A stretch of 5,123 nt of DNA from NCBI GenBank assembly GCA_038230695.1, contig JBBRMT010000290.1, forward strand, positions 1 to 5,123, in the 5' to 3' direction. Each line of letters starts with the position of its first letter. Within the stretch, counting starts at the first letter, position 1. Of this stretch, positions 1-5,123 are shown piece after piece. The translations under genes were made by a program, and so were the position numbers. The notes beneath the pieces are model-generated. The model was not told the origin of the DNA, ran no database searches, and saw nothing but the letters and a program-made list of their open reading frames with translations. Source of the DNA: QHBQ01 sp038230695 (GTDB taxonomy: Bacteria; Chloroflexota; Chloroflexia; QHBQ01).

Positions 1-25
1 AAGGTAGATTGCCTCTAACGCAAAT

Positions 26-54
26 ATTATACATGAAAGCGAAGCATTTGTCAA
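26..54 (-). promoter_or_regulatory. Consensus sigma-70-type promoter directed leftward out of the window
   Basis: On the minus strand the -35 box TTGACA occupies 54-49 and the -10 box TATAAT occupies 31-26. They are separated by exactly 17 bases, a perfect match to the housekeeping bacterial consensus. Transcription would begin near position 19 and leave the window at position 1. The promoter lies after the cas operon and a candidate terminator and points the same way as the operon, so it probably opens a new transcription unit. What it drives is not visible. A CRISPR leader and array is a reasonable inference next to cas6, but a protein gene or a mobile element is equally possible from this sequence. 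Confidence 0.8.
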
Positions 55-69
55 ACCTGGTTTTGGCCG

Positions 70-147
70 AAAAAAGAAGGGGGTCTGCCCACAGAATTAG
101 GCACGGGCATCAGGTAAAGTACCCTGGAGCAGGCCGCTGGCACCCCC
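70..147 (-). terminator. Candidate intrinsic terminator for the cas operon
   Basis: Reading the minus strand, GGGGGTGCC (147-139) can pair with GGC-AG-ACCCCC (89-79), leaving a two-base bulge. The descending arm is followed at once by the T-rich run TTCTTTTTT (78-70). The loop is long, about 50 bases, and contains a smaller hairpin at 126-111 (CAGGGTA against TACCTG with a one-base bulge). A G/C-rich stem followed directly by a U-tract, between the end of cas6 and a new promoter, fits the end of the operon. The large loop makes it less typical than a simple terminator. Confidence 0.45.
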
Positions 148-154
148 TGTAGAG

Positions 155-210
155 CAGATCTGCCCAGGCGGGCTGGCAGAGGCATCGTAGATTGCCGCCT
201 GGCAAATCTG
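155..210. repeat. Long imperfect inverted repeat (hairpin) downstream of cas6
   Basis: The left arm at 155-171 (CAGATCTGCCCAGGCGG) pairs with the right arm at 195-210 (CCGCCTGGCAAATCTG). Fifteen base pairs form, with one mismatch and one bulged base, around a 23-base loop. The first arm also contains the perfect 10-base palindrome GCAGATCTGC (154-163). On the plus strand the stem is followed by a T-rich stretch (211-221), so it could end transcription coming from the left. On the minus strand it would be a stable 3' untranslated hairpin of the cas operon transcript. It might also be a relic of a small mobile element or a small structured RNA. It did not match any structured RNA family I compared it with (5S, SRP RNA, tRNA). 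Confidence 0.6.
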
Positions 211-219
211 TGATTTCTT

Positions 220-327
220 TTATAACATTTCAATCTTTTCTTTCTTCTCAGTAGCTGGGGCAAGGTTGATGTACACCTGGTGCTGCTTGAAGCCACGTTC
301 GCCAGTGTGACCGCCGCTAATTCTAGC
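220..327 (-). other. Short coding-like stretch lacking a start codon, possible gene remnant
   Basis: One minus-strand frame is open from 327 (just after a TAA at 330-328) to a TAA stop at 222-220, giving 35 codons. The peptide contains GGHTGERGFKQHQVYINLAP and ends in EKKEKIEML. Its composition is protein-like: mixed charged and hydrophobic residues, with ordinary codons such as GGC, CAC, AAG, GAA and ATC. No ATG, GTG or TTG lies near its beginning, and no ribosome binding site precedes it. It overlaps the last bases of cas6 in another frame. It could be the 3' end of a gene cut down when the cas operon was inserted or rearranged, or chance. I do not recognise the protein family. Confidence 0.25.
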
Positions 328-1351
328 TTAGTATTAGCTCGACCACATAGATACCGTTGCCTTGCACTGAGTTCTTGCCGACATGTAGCCACTGGCCGAA
401 GGTAAGCCAGGGCATAAAAGGGGTGAGGTTACCGCTGTACCGCACCCGCCCGACAATGCCGCCAATCGAGTGCTTCTCTCCATGCGACGATGAGTAACGG
501 TCGATATCGCGCCATTGAGCAGGGTCAGTATCAACTGGCAGGGTTTGCACCATACGCGCCGCCGAACTCATCTCGGCGAAAGGCAGGCGCAACCCTTCGC
601 CTTCCAGCCGCGCCAGCCCGACAATGCGCTCCCACAGACGTTGCATCAGCACGGCGAATGGGGGCGCAGTTTTTATCTCCCGGCCCTGCGCCTTCAGCGT
701 GGTGGGGCTAAGGAAGCGTAGCTCCACTGTGCGAACGACCACGTTCGATACATCCGCAATGGTTATCCCCAGGTCAATCCAGCGTAGCTTCTGACCGCTG
801 CCCCATAGCAGTTCCCGCTGCTGGGTGATAGGCTGCTCGGCCCACGCCTCGACCAGCCGCAGCCGCCCGCGCAAGCCGTCCGCCCTGCTGCGGCTGAGGT
901 TGTCGTCAAAGCCATCAACCGCCCCCAGGACGTAAGGTAGCGCCTGATTCGCTCGTCCAAACAGGGTTATGCTGAACTCGATGCACTCGCCTGGCTGATA
1001 GCTGGTGCGCCCCGCCAGTTCGGGTTCGATCGCATACGGATGAGGCAAGTCGTCGCCGCGTATCGCTTCAGGGTCAACTTCGGCGGTCTGGGTGTTGAGT
1101 AGCAGCGCCAGGCCGCACTCGGTGGGGCAGTGGCAGCGTAGCGGGCTGACTGTGCCGCAAACCTGGGGATGGGGGCAGAAGCGGGCGTGCAGCCGCCGCA
1201 GCAGCACGCCACGCAGGGACGAGCCTTTGTTCTCGAACAGCACTACTTCCGGCCCGGGCTGCACCTCCAGCACAAAGCGGTAGCGATGGACGGTGAGTGC
1301 GGCAAGCGCAGGTAGGTTAGTGCTAAGTACGGGGGGAGCTACACTGGTCAT
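323..1351 (-). CDS. cas6: Cas6, pre-crRNA processing endoribonuclease (RAMP family)
   Basis: Cas6 cuts the repeat sequences of the CRISPR precursor transcript to release crRNAs, which are then loaded into the effector complex. The 342-residue product has the pattern of the large bacterial Cas6 family. An N-terminal SSLRGVLLRRL segment (44-54) is followed by a cysteine cluster (C59, C65, C73, C75, C79). LPHPYAIEP and YQPGECIEF follow, then LRFLSPTTLK in the second half. The C-terminal RAMP signature runs from GGIVGRVRYSGNLTPFMPW at residue 297 through LHVGK (322-326) to QGNGIY near the end. The ATG at 1351 was chosen because AAAAGG (1366-1361) lies nine bases upstream and because it begins four bases after the cmr6 stop. 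A longer reading from 1495 would overlap cmr6 by 140 bases and adds unlikely, arginine- and tryptophan-rich sequence. The catalytic residues, variable in this family, cannot be assigned by eye. It is the last gene of the operon. Confidence 0.9.
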   Translation of the reverse strand: MTSVAPPVLSTNLPALAALTVHRYRFVLEVQPGPEVVLFENKGSSLRGVLLRRLHARFCPHPQVCGTVSPLRCHCPTECGLALLLNTQTAEVDPEAIRGDDLPHPYAIEPELAGRTSYQPGECIEFSITLFGRANQALPYVLGAVDGFDDNLSRSRADGLRGRLRLVEAWAEQPITQQRELLWGSGQKLRWIDLGITIADVSNVVVRTVELRFLSPTTLKAQGREIKTAPPFAVLMQRLWERIVGLARLEGEGLRLPFAEMSSAARMVQTLPVDTDPAQWRDIDRYSSSHGEKHSIGGIVGRVRYSGNLTPFMPWLTFGQWLHVGKNSVQGNGIYVVELILS

Positions 1352-1355
1352 GCTT

Positions 1356-2369
1356 CTACACCTTTTGGAAGTTGGTGAATACCCCGTAACCGCTGGTGGT
1401 CTTCGCCCCCACTCCCATTGTCTCCAACCCAGCCTGTAGCCACTTCCATGCCTGCTCTTTCGCCTTATCGCTATGGCTGCGGCTGGCCACGCCAAAGACG
1501 AAACTGCTGTCCTTGCCGACGGTCAGGAAGTAGATGGGTATGGGGCTATCGTAGTCGGCGGGCGGGCTTTTCTTACCCTTGCTGTTGTAGTAAGTAGGGT
1601 AGTGCGGATTCATAATATCCACTTCGAGGCCACCCTTCTCGGGCAGCGCCTCTGGCTGCGCGTCGAAGAAGATACCGTCGCCTGCACGATCCTGCACGCC
1701 GAAGATGTGGCGGAACTGCCAGACCAGCTTGTCCTCACGCCACCGATTAAGCTCCGCCTTGTCATCGGCTGGGCCATAAAAATCGTCCAGCGCCTGCCAG
1801 CGCTCTTTGCCCTCGCGCTGATAGCTCTCGATGTGAAGTTCCAGGGACTGAAGTGCGCCCCAGAACTCTTCTTTCCCCGTCTCTTTATTTATCCCCTTCC
1901 TAAGCGGGTGAATTATCACCTTTTTATCCCTAAGCGCATAGAAGATAGCAACAATCGCTGCGGCACGGGCCAGTCCCTTGAGCGCACTGCCGGGGATGAT
2001 GGGGAAGCCGTAGAGGTGGTGCAGCCGGATACCGACCTCGCGTGCTCCCTTCGCCCCCAGCCCCACGATGCAGCGGGTTCCGGGGTGGGACGTGCGCGCC
2101 TCCGCCCCCGCCGCTTGCAGTGTCTCCCGCTGCCGCTGGGCGCAGGCATCCAGCAATTCCTTACCCGGCCCGGCGCTGTAGTATTCCAGGTTGGCGTATT
2201 TATAGCCTTTCGCCTCGGCGTTTAGCTTGTATTCGTCGCTAACGTGATCGAACTCGACGTAGCGGTTGAGATAGAGGCTGAGGTTGGCAACCGCTGCGCC
2301 ACGCGGCATCGCGGCAAGCGCCCGCATCGTATCGCTGGGAAGTATGTAGCTAGGTGGTTGGTCGGGCAT
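1356..2369 (-). CDS. cmr6: Cmr6, type III-B RAMP subunit (Cas7-like)
   Basis: Cmr6 is a Cas7-like RAMP protein that caps the 3' crRNA end of the Cmr complex, next to Cmr1 in known structures. The 337-residue product shows the family signatures in order: GLGAKGAREVG (103-113) leading into IPGSALKG (125-132), the glycine-rich motif of RAMP proteins; HIFG (221-224) with GIFFDA (232-237); DIMNPHYPTYY (251-261), very typical of Cmr6; SPIPIYFL (275-282); and C-terminal GVGAKTTSGYG (319-329). The ATG at 2369 follows the cmr5 stop by two bases. A GGAAGGG ribosome binding sequence (2387-2381) lies inside cmr5 at a rather long distance of about 12 bases, so re-initiation by ribosomes finishing cmr5 probably helps. 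The length is normal for the family and nothing looks broken. Confidence 0.95.
   Translation of the reverse strand: MPDQPPSYILPSDTMRALAAMPRGAAVANLSLYLNRYVEFDHVSDEYKLNAEAKGYKYANLEYYSAGPGKELLDACAQRQRETLQAAGAEARTSHPGTRCIVGLGAKGAREVGIRLHHLYGFPIIPGSALKGLARAAAIVAIFYALRDKKVIIHPLRKGINKETGKEEFWGALQSLELHIESYQREGKERWQALDDFYGPADDKAELNRWREDKLVWQFRHIFGVQDRAGDGIFFDAQPEALPEKGGLEVDIMNPHYPTYYNSKGKKSPPADYDSPIPIYFLTVGKDSSFVFGVASRSHSDKAKEQAWKWLQAGLETMGVGAKTTSGYGVFTNFQKV
1361..1366 (-). promoter_or_regulatory. Ribosome binding site of cas6
   Basis: AAAAGG on the minus strand overlaps the last codons of cmr6 and lies nine bases before the ATG at 1351, supporting the short start of cas6 over the upstream alternative at 1495. 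Confidence 0.6.
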
Positions 2370-2371
2370 CG

Positions 2372-2827
2372 TTATTCAGTCCCTTCCGCCTGCGCCGCTT
2401 CCAGCTCGGTCTTGAACTCCGCCTCGACGAACCGCTTCAGCCACACAATGTAAGCCAGCGCCTCGGTGGTGGCGCGGCGGTAGTAAGCGGTGTCGCTCTT
2501 CATCAAGAGGGCAAGCAGGTCGCTTCCTTCGCTGGGCTTGACCTCGCTAATTACCCAGTCGCTGATCTGCTTGTAGAGCAGTTGGGGCATCTGGTCTTTG
2601 GCGGTGGCTTTGGAGCGCAGGAAAGCCAACGCTGCGCCCAGCCCGGTGGTCATGATCAGCGCGCCGATGTCCTTAGCCCGTGAACCGTACTTGCCGCGCT
2701 TTTTCTTGCGCTCCTCATCATTCTCGTGAGCGGTTATCTTCATGATATGGTCCACATTGCCCCAGGCGCTGTCCGCCCGCCGCATATCGGTGGTGTGCTG
2801 CTGGTTCTGCTGCTGCTGCTCACTCAT
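2372..2827 (-). CDS. cmr5: Cmr5, type III-B small subunit (Cas11)
   Basis: Cmr5 is the small, all-helical subunit that forms the inner filament of the Cmr complex alongside Cmr4 and helps hold the target RNA. In the 151-residue product the family pattern starts at MRRADSAW (15-22) and continues with KYGSRAKDIGALI (46-58), TTGLGAALAFLRSK (60-73), DWVISEV (90-96), and the strongly conserved YYRRATTEALAYIVWLKRF (115-133). No catalytic residues are expected. A glutamine-rich N-terminal extension of about 14 residues (QQQQNQQ at 4-10) precedes the conserved core. An acidic and alanine-rich tail follows it. The ATG at 2827 overlaps the cmr4 stop in an ATGA arrangement. AGGAGG (2842-2837) is nine bases upstream, which supports this start over the internal ATG at residue 15. 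Confidence 0.95.
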   Translation of the reverse strand: MSEQQQQNQQHTTDMRRADSAWGNVDHIMKITAHENDEERKKKRGKYGSRAKDIGALIMTTGLGAALAFLRSKATAKDQMPQLLYKQISDWVISEVKPSEGSDLLALLMKSDTAYYRRATTEALAYIVWLKRFVEAEFKTELEAAQAEGTE

Positions 2828-3798
2828 TGCTGTGGCCCTCCTGCGACAAACCGCAGCGCCACGCTGCCGCGCCCCACCGTTTCATCGCCACCCAACCGGA
2901 TGCGATGGTTGTTCATCGCAGCGGTCAGCAACTTCATCAAAGCGGCAGCAGGCTGGGCATCGCGTTCCTTGTCGCCGTTATCCTTCTTGCGTAGCTCCGC
3001 ACCCTTGCGCTCACCCACCATGTAGAGCGGAGCATAGAGCAGGGTGTCGCTGGGTAGGCTCTCCTCCGTCCACAACATCCCGTTCTCCACCGTCTTGGTG
3101 TCGTTATTCAGTTTCACACGGGTGACAACTTCGGTGGAGTTGGTGACAAAATCGCGGAAATCGTCCTCGGGCAGGATAACCAGACGTTCGGGCAGGATGG
3201 TGCGCCAGTAATCGTACTCCGGCGCAGTGGGTAGCACATTATCGGCCAGCCAGGTAGTGATGTAATCTATCCCCCCCTCCCCGGCGTATGGCACCGTGGC
3301 GTAGCTAAACTCTTCGAGTACGGCGGTGTCGCCATGTAGTTTCTTGCCTGCGGCGCTGACCGCTACCTTGCTGCCGTTCACGTCGCGGAGCGAGGGAAGC
3401 CCCTTGATCGCCGCGACCAGGTTGTGCGCGATACCGGCGGCGGTTAGATCGCGGGCGTAGCGGGCCAGCACGTTGGCGCTGGTGGCCCACACGAATACGC
3501 CATAGAGTGAGCGCACCGGGAAGAGCAGGATGCGGGCATCGCCCACCGATATCGCCCCGGCATAGGCATCGGCATTGTTGGTCTCCGGCCCAAAGATAGC
3601 CTCGATTGCCGCCGGATTCATCTTGGCATCTCTAGCCTCAGCCCGCAGCCGCCCTTTGACCCCGCTCGACTGTACCAGCGGATAGTTGGTGACCCGTTCG
3701 CGCTGAATGGGCAGGTCTACCACGCCGACGGCGCGACCGCTACCCGCGTGCAGCGGGGTTTCCACGTAGATGTACATCATATTGCTCTGGTCGTACAC
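2824..3798 (-). CDS. cmr4: Cmr4, type III-B backbone RAMP and target-RNA nuclease (Cas7)
   Basis: Cmr4 is the repeated Cas7-type subunit that forms the crRNA-binding backbone and cuts bound target RNA at six-base intervals. Numbering from the GTG chosen here (324 residues), ETPLHAGSG (13-21) is followed by VVDLPIQRE (26-34). Its Asp28 lies where the catalytic aspartate of the family sits, so slicing activity should be intact. QSSGVKGRLR (43-52) is the glycine-rich RAMP motif. IFG (68-70), SVGDARILLFPVRSLYGVF (84-102) and C-terminal LGGDETVGRGSVALRF (302-317) are classic Cmr4. The start is ambiguous. GTG at 3798 shares one base with the cmr3 stop and has AGGAG ten bases upstream. GTG at 3807 has the same site only one base away. 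The ATGs at 3780 and 3777 lack a good site but would still keep the conserved core. Confidence 0.95.
   Translation of the reverse strand: MYDQSNMMYIYVETPLHAGSGRAVGVVDLPIQRERVTNYPLVQSSGVKGRLRAEARDAKMNPAAIEAIFGPETNNADAYAGAISVGDARILLFPVRSLYGVFVWATSANVLARYARDLTAAGIAHNLVAAIKGLPSLRDVNGSKVAVSAAGKKLHGDTAVLEEFSYATVPYAGEGGIDYITTWLADNVLPTAPEYDYWRTILPERLVILPEDDFRDFVTNSTEVVTRVKLNNDTKTVENGMLWTEESLPSDTLLYAPLYMVGERKGAELRKKDNGDKERDAQPAAALMKLLTAAMNNHRIRLGGDETVGRGSVALRFVAGGPQQ
2837..2842 (-). promoter_or_regulatory. Ribosome binding site of cmr5
   Basis: A full AGGAGG on the minus strand sits inside the 3' end of cmr4, nine bases before the ATG at 2827. It fixes the start at the glutamine-rich N-terminus rather than the internal ATG. 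Confidence 0.75.
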
Positions 3799-4994
3799 TA
3801 TCGCCACTCTCCTATCAATACCTGGCCGAAGCCAATCTCAGCGCCATCGTCGGTAATTGCGTTATTTATCAAGTCTTCCTTCAGCTCAAGCGGGCTATCA
3901 TCAGCGCTCTCCAGGTAATAGACGCTACCCGCTGGCACGTAGCGTTTAGCGGGCTTATGGCTGCTGCTGGCGAGGTCGTAACCACCCATCGTCAAGGGGG
4001 TTGAAACAGCAGCGGCGACCAGGCGGGGGTTGCCGCTGAAGAACCTGCCCCACTGCCCTAGCTTTGTGTCACTAGCTGGCAGCCAGCCATCATTGAAGTA
4101 GGCGGGGGTGGCGAAGTATACCTTGAGCTTGCTTCGTGTCCGCAGCTCTTTTGCATCGGTTGCTGGCCTGGGTTCAACCTTGCGATACAGCCCGGTGCGG
4201 CGCTCCCCGCCGAGACTGACCACGCCCTCGACAGGCCAGTCGGACGCAATGTCGGTCGCATCATCTTTAGCCTTCACCTCGATGCTGATGCCGATGCGCT
4301 TATCATCCTCCCAGGTGGCGCGGATGAAGTCCACGGTATAGAGCATCCCCTCAACCGTAGTCTTGGCCCCTGGTTGCAGCTCAATGCCAAGCCGGTTCTC
4401 GTAGTCGAACAGACTGACATTCCTGGTCAACTGGATACTGGCGATTGCCTCAGCCTTGCCCGCCAGATAGGTTCGCATCTGCTCTTCATCCAGCCAGCCC
4501 TGCACCGAATCCACCTTATGGTCATCATCGTTACGGGAGGGCAACCAGAGCAGTCGGCTCGTTTCCAACCCACCCGGCCAGTTAGCGGTCGCCATCTCCT
4601 TTGCGACATTGACCACTTGTGGCACCAGGTAGACAGCTGGCTCGTTACCACCACTGGTGTTCTCCCTTACGAACAGGTCGGCGGGAGCAGGGTAATAGCG
4701 CGTCAGCTTGCCCGCGCCATCCCATACCGCCACGAATGGCCCGCACAGGCGCAGGTTGCCATAGTCACCGGCCTGCGGGCTACCAATGTCGGCTTTGGCG
4801 GCTGCATCAGTACCTGCTTTGAAGGCTAGCAGATCAACCTTGTTGTGTAGCAGGTAGCTGGTACGCACCATGCCTGCGGTGACGGTTGGCATCGGCGGAA
4901 AGAGGCTGCGGGCGCGGCGATCGCTGCCCGCGCTGAAGGGCCGCCCGTCACGGAACAGCCATACATCGCTCGGCTCGATGAATAGGGTGGTCAA
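3798..4994 (-). CDS. cmr3: Cmr3, type III-B RAMP subunit (Cas5)
   Basis: Cmr3 is the Cas5-type subunit that binds the 5' handle of the crRNA and joins Cmr2 to the backbone. The 398-residue product starts with the hallmark FIEPSDVWLFRDGRPFSAG (5-23) and LFPPMPTVTAGMVRT (31-45). RLGIELQPGAKTTVEGMLY (201-219), LGGERR (261-266), ATPAYFNDGWLP (295-306), PAKRYVPAGSVYYLE (348-362) and C-terminal IGFGQVLIGEW (387-397) follow, all family motifs. The start is TTG at 4994. An in-frame TGA lies only two codons upstream (5000-4998). No ATG or GTG occurs before the conserved N-terminus. AGGAGG is nine bases away. The gene overlaps the end of cmr2 by four bases, so translation is coupled to it. Confidence 0.95.
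   Translation of the reverse strand: MTTLFIEPSDVWLFRDGRPFSAGSDRRARSLFPPMPTVTAGMVRTSYLLHNKVDLLAFKAGTDAAAKADIGSPQAGDYGNLRLCGPFVAVWDGAGKLTRYYPAPADLFVRENTSGGNEPAVYLVPQVVNVAKEMATANWPGGLETSRLLWLPSRNDDDHKVDSVQGWLDEEQMRTYLAGKAEAIASIQLTRNVSLFDYENRLGIELQPGAKTTVEGMLYTVDFIRATWEDDKRIGISIEVKAKDDATDIASDWPVEGVVSLGGERRTGLYRKVEPRPATDAKELRTRSKLKVYFATPAYFNDGWLPASDTKLGQWGRFFSGNPRLVAAAVSTPLTMGGYDLASSSHKPAKRYVPAGSVYYLESADDSPLELKEDLINNAITDDGAEIGFGQVLIGEWR
3809..3813 (-). promoter_or_regulatory. Ribosome binding site supporting the cmr4 GTG start at 3798
   Basis: AGGAG on the minus strand lies inside the 3' end of cmr3. It is ten bases from the GTG at 3798 but just one base from the GTG at 3807, which favours the former. 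Confidence 0.6.
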
Positions 4995-5123
4995 TCCTCA
5001 TCCCCTCCTCTGGCGATGAACTCGGCCACGCCCAGCCACTGGGATAGCTGTTCGCTCTTCTTCACCGCTTGCCACTCGGCCAGAGCCTTATCGTAGATGA
5101 TCCCGCGTCGCTCGGCAGCTGCC
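4991..5123 (-). CDS. cmr2: Cmr2 (Cas10), C-terminal end only
   Basis: Only the last 43 codons and the TGA stop (4993-4991) lie in the window; the rest continues past the right edge. The frame is open to the edge and ends in WLGVAEFIARGG plus a short acidic tail, resembling the helical C-terminus of Cmr2 proteins. The assignment rests mainly on position: it directly precedes and overlaps cmr3 by four bases, the usual place of cmr2. Cmr2 is the large Cas10 subunit. In active systems its Palm domains make cyclic oligoadenylates and its HD domain, where intact, cuts single-stranded DNA. Neither domain can be judged here. Confidence 0.8.
   Translation of the reverse strand, partial: AAAERRGIIYDKALAEWQAVKKSEQLSQWLGVAEFIARGGDED
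5002..5011 (-). promoter_or_regulatory. Ribosome binding site deciding the TTG start of cmr3
   Basis: AGAGGAGGGG on the minus strand contains a full AGGAGG (5009-5004) nine bases before the TTG at 4994. An ATG at 5001-4999 is only two bases from the AGGAGG and is in another frame, so it is not the start of cmr3. Confidence 0.8.

Larger units (their letters stand above)
1..322. other. Intergenic region downstream of cas6 without an intact gene
   Basis: This stretch between the cas6 stop and the left edge carries no open frame with both a plausible start and a ribosome binding site. It holds the consensus promoter, the terminator candidate, the inverted repeat and the start-less coding-like fragment described separately. 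The 10-base sequence GTAGATTGCC occurs twice in it, at 4-13 and 188-197. It has locally AT-rich patches (roughly 20-50 and 205-245) unlike the GC-rich genes to its right. No repeat-spacer pattern of a CRISPR array is present. Confidence 0.6.

Noticed and set aside
33..152. Plus-strand open frame of 39 codons starting at ATG 33
   Set aside because: No ribosome binding site precedes it, the peptide has no recognisable pattern, and it crosses the structured non-coding region.
155..210. Known structured RNA such as 5S rRNA, SRP RNA or tRNA at the hairpin
   Set aside because: A partial resemblance of the CCTGGC-type arm to a 5S end is limited to a few bases. The internal conserved sequences of 5S, the GGAAGGAAGC-like SRP loop and the tRNA T-loop are all absent.
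1..322. CRISPR array in the intergenic region
   Set aside because: No unit of about 30 bases is repeated. The only direct repeat noticed is a 10-mer present twice, 184 bases apart.
51..392. Open frame of 113 codons on the minus strand, overlapping the end of cas6
   Set aside because: It starts inside cas6 in another frame without a suitable ribosome binding site, its peptide is rich in arginine, serine and cysteine, and it runs through the hairpin, terminator candidate and -35 region.
1352..1495. Upstream extension of cas6 to an ATG at 1495
   Set aside because: It would overlap cmr6 by 140 bases. The added residues look like an out-of-frame reading of cmr6, while the ATG at 1351 has its own ribosome binding site.
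1473..2225. Long plus-strand open frame (250 codons) opposite cmr6
   Set aside because: The minus strand here carries a full, motif-rich Cmr6. The antisense frame is a by-product of GC-rich codon use, with no ribosome binding site or family pattern seen.
4374..4829. Plus-strand open frame of 151 codons opposite cmr3
   Set aside because: It lies entirely antisense to a well-supported Cmr3 and its translation shows no domain-like pattern.

Overview
The window holds the 3' part of a type III-B CRISPR-Cas (Cmr) operon. All of its genes are read leftward on the minus strand, in the order cmr2 (3' end only), cmr3, cmr4, cmr5, cmr6 and then cas6. The base composition is moderately GC-rich. Shine-Dalgarno sites and start codons are bacterial in style (AGGAGG-like sites, ATG/GTG/TTG starts). 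A Cmr operon combined with a large, cysteine-containing Cas6 would suit a thermophilic or filamentous bacterium such as a Chloroflexota member, but that placement is a guess from gene style and no marker gene is present.

Layout, in transcription order: 5123-4991 is the last 43 codons of cmr2 (Cas10). 4994-3798 is cmr3, with a TTG start overlapping the cmr2 stop. 3798-2824 is cmr4, the backbone RNase subunit. 2827-2372 is cmr5, the small helical subunit. 2369-1356 is cmr6, and 1351-323 is cas6. Neighbouring genes overlap by 1 to 4 bases or are 2 to 4 bases apart, so they almost certainly form one translationally coupled transcript. Cas6 would cut the precursor crRNA. Cmr3 to Cmr6 together with Cmr2 would form the crRNA-guided complex that binds target RNA, cuts it through Cmr4, and activates Cmr2. 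Cmr1, the adaptation genes cas1/cas2, CARF effectors and a CRISPR array are not visible in the window.

The 322 bases to the left of cas6 hold no convincing intact gene but carry several signals. There is a short coding-looking stretch without a start codon (327-220), a strong imperfect hairpin (155-210), a possible intrinsic terminator (147-70) and a perfect consensus sigma-70-type promoter (54-26, TTGACA-17 bp-TATAAT) firing leftward out of the window. The simplest reading is that the cas operon ends here and a new transcript, plausibly a CRISPR array or a further accessory gene, starts at about position 19 and lies beyond the left edge. The known Cmr system accounts for the genes. I saw no evidence of a wholly new system, and the intergenic region is the part most worth following up.
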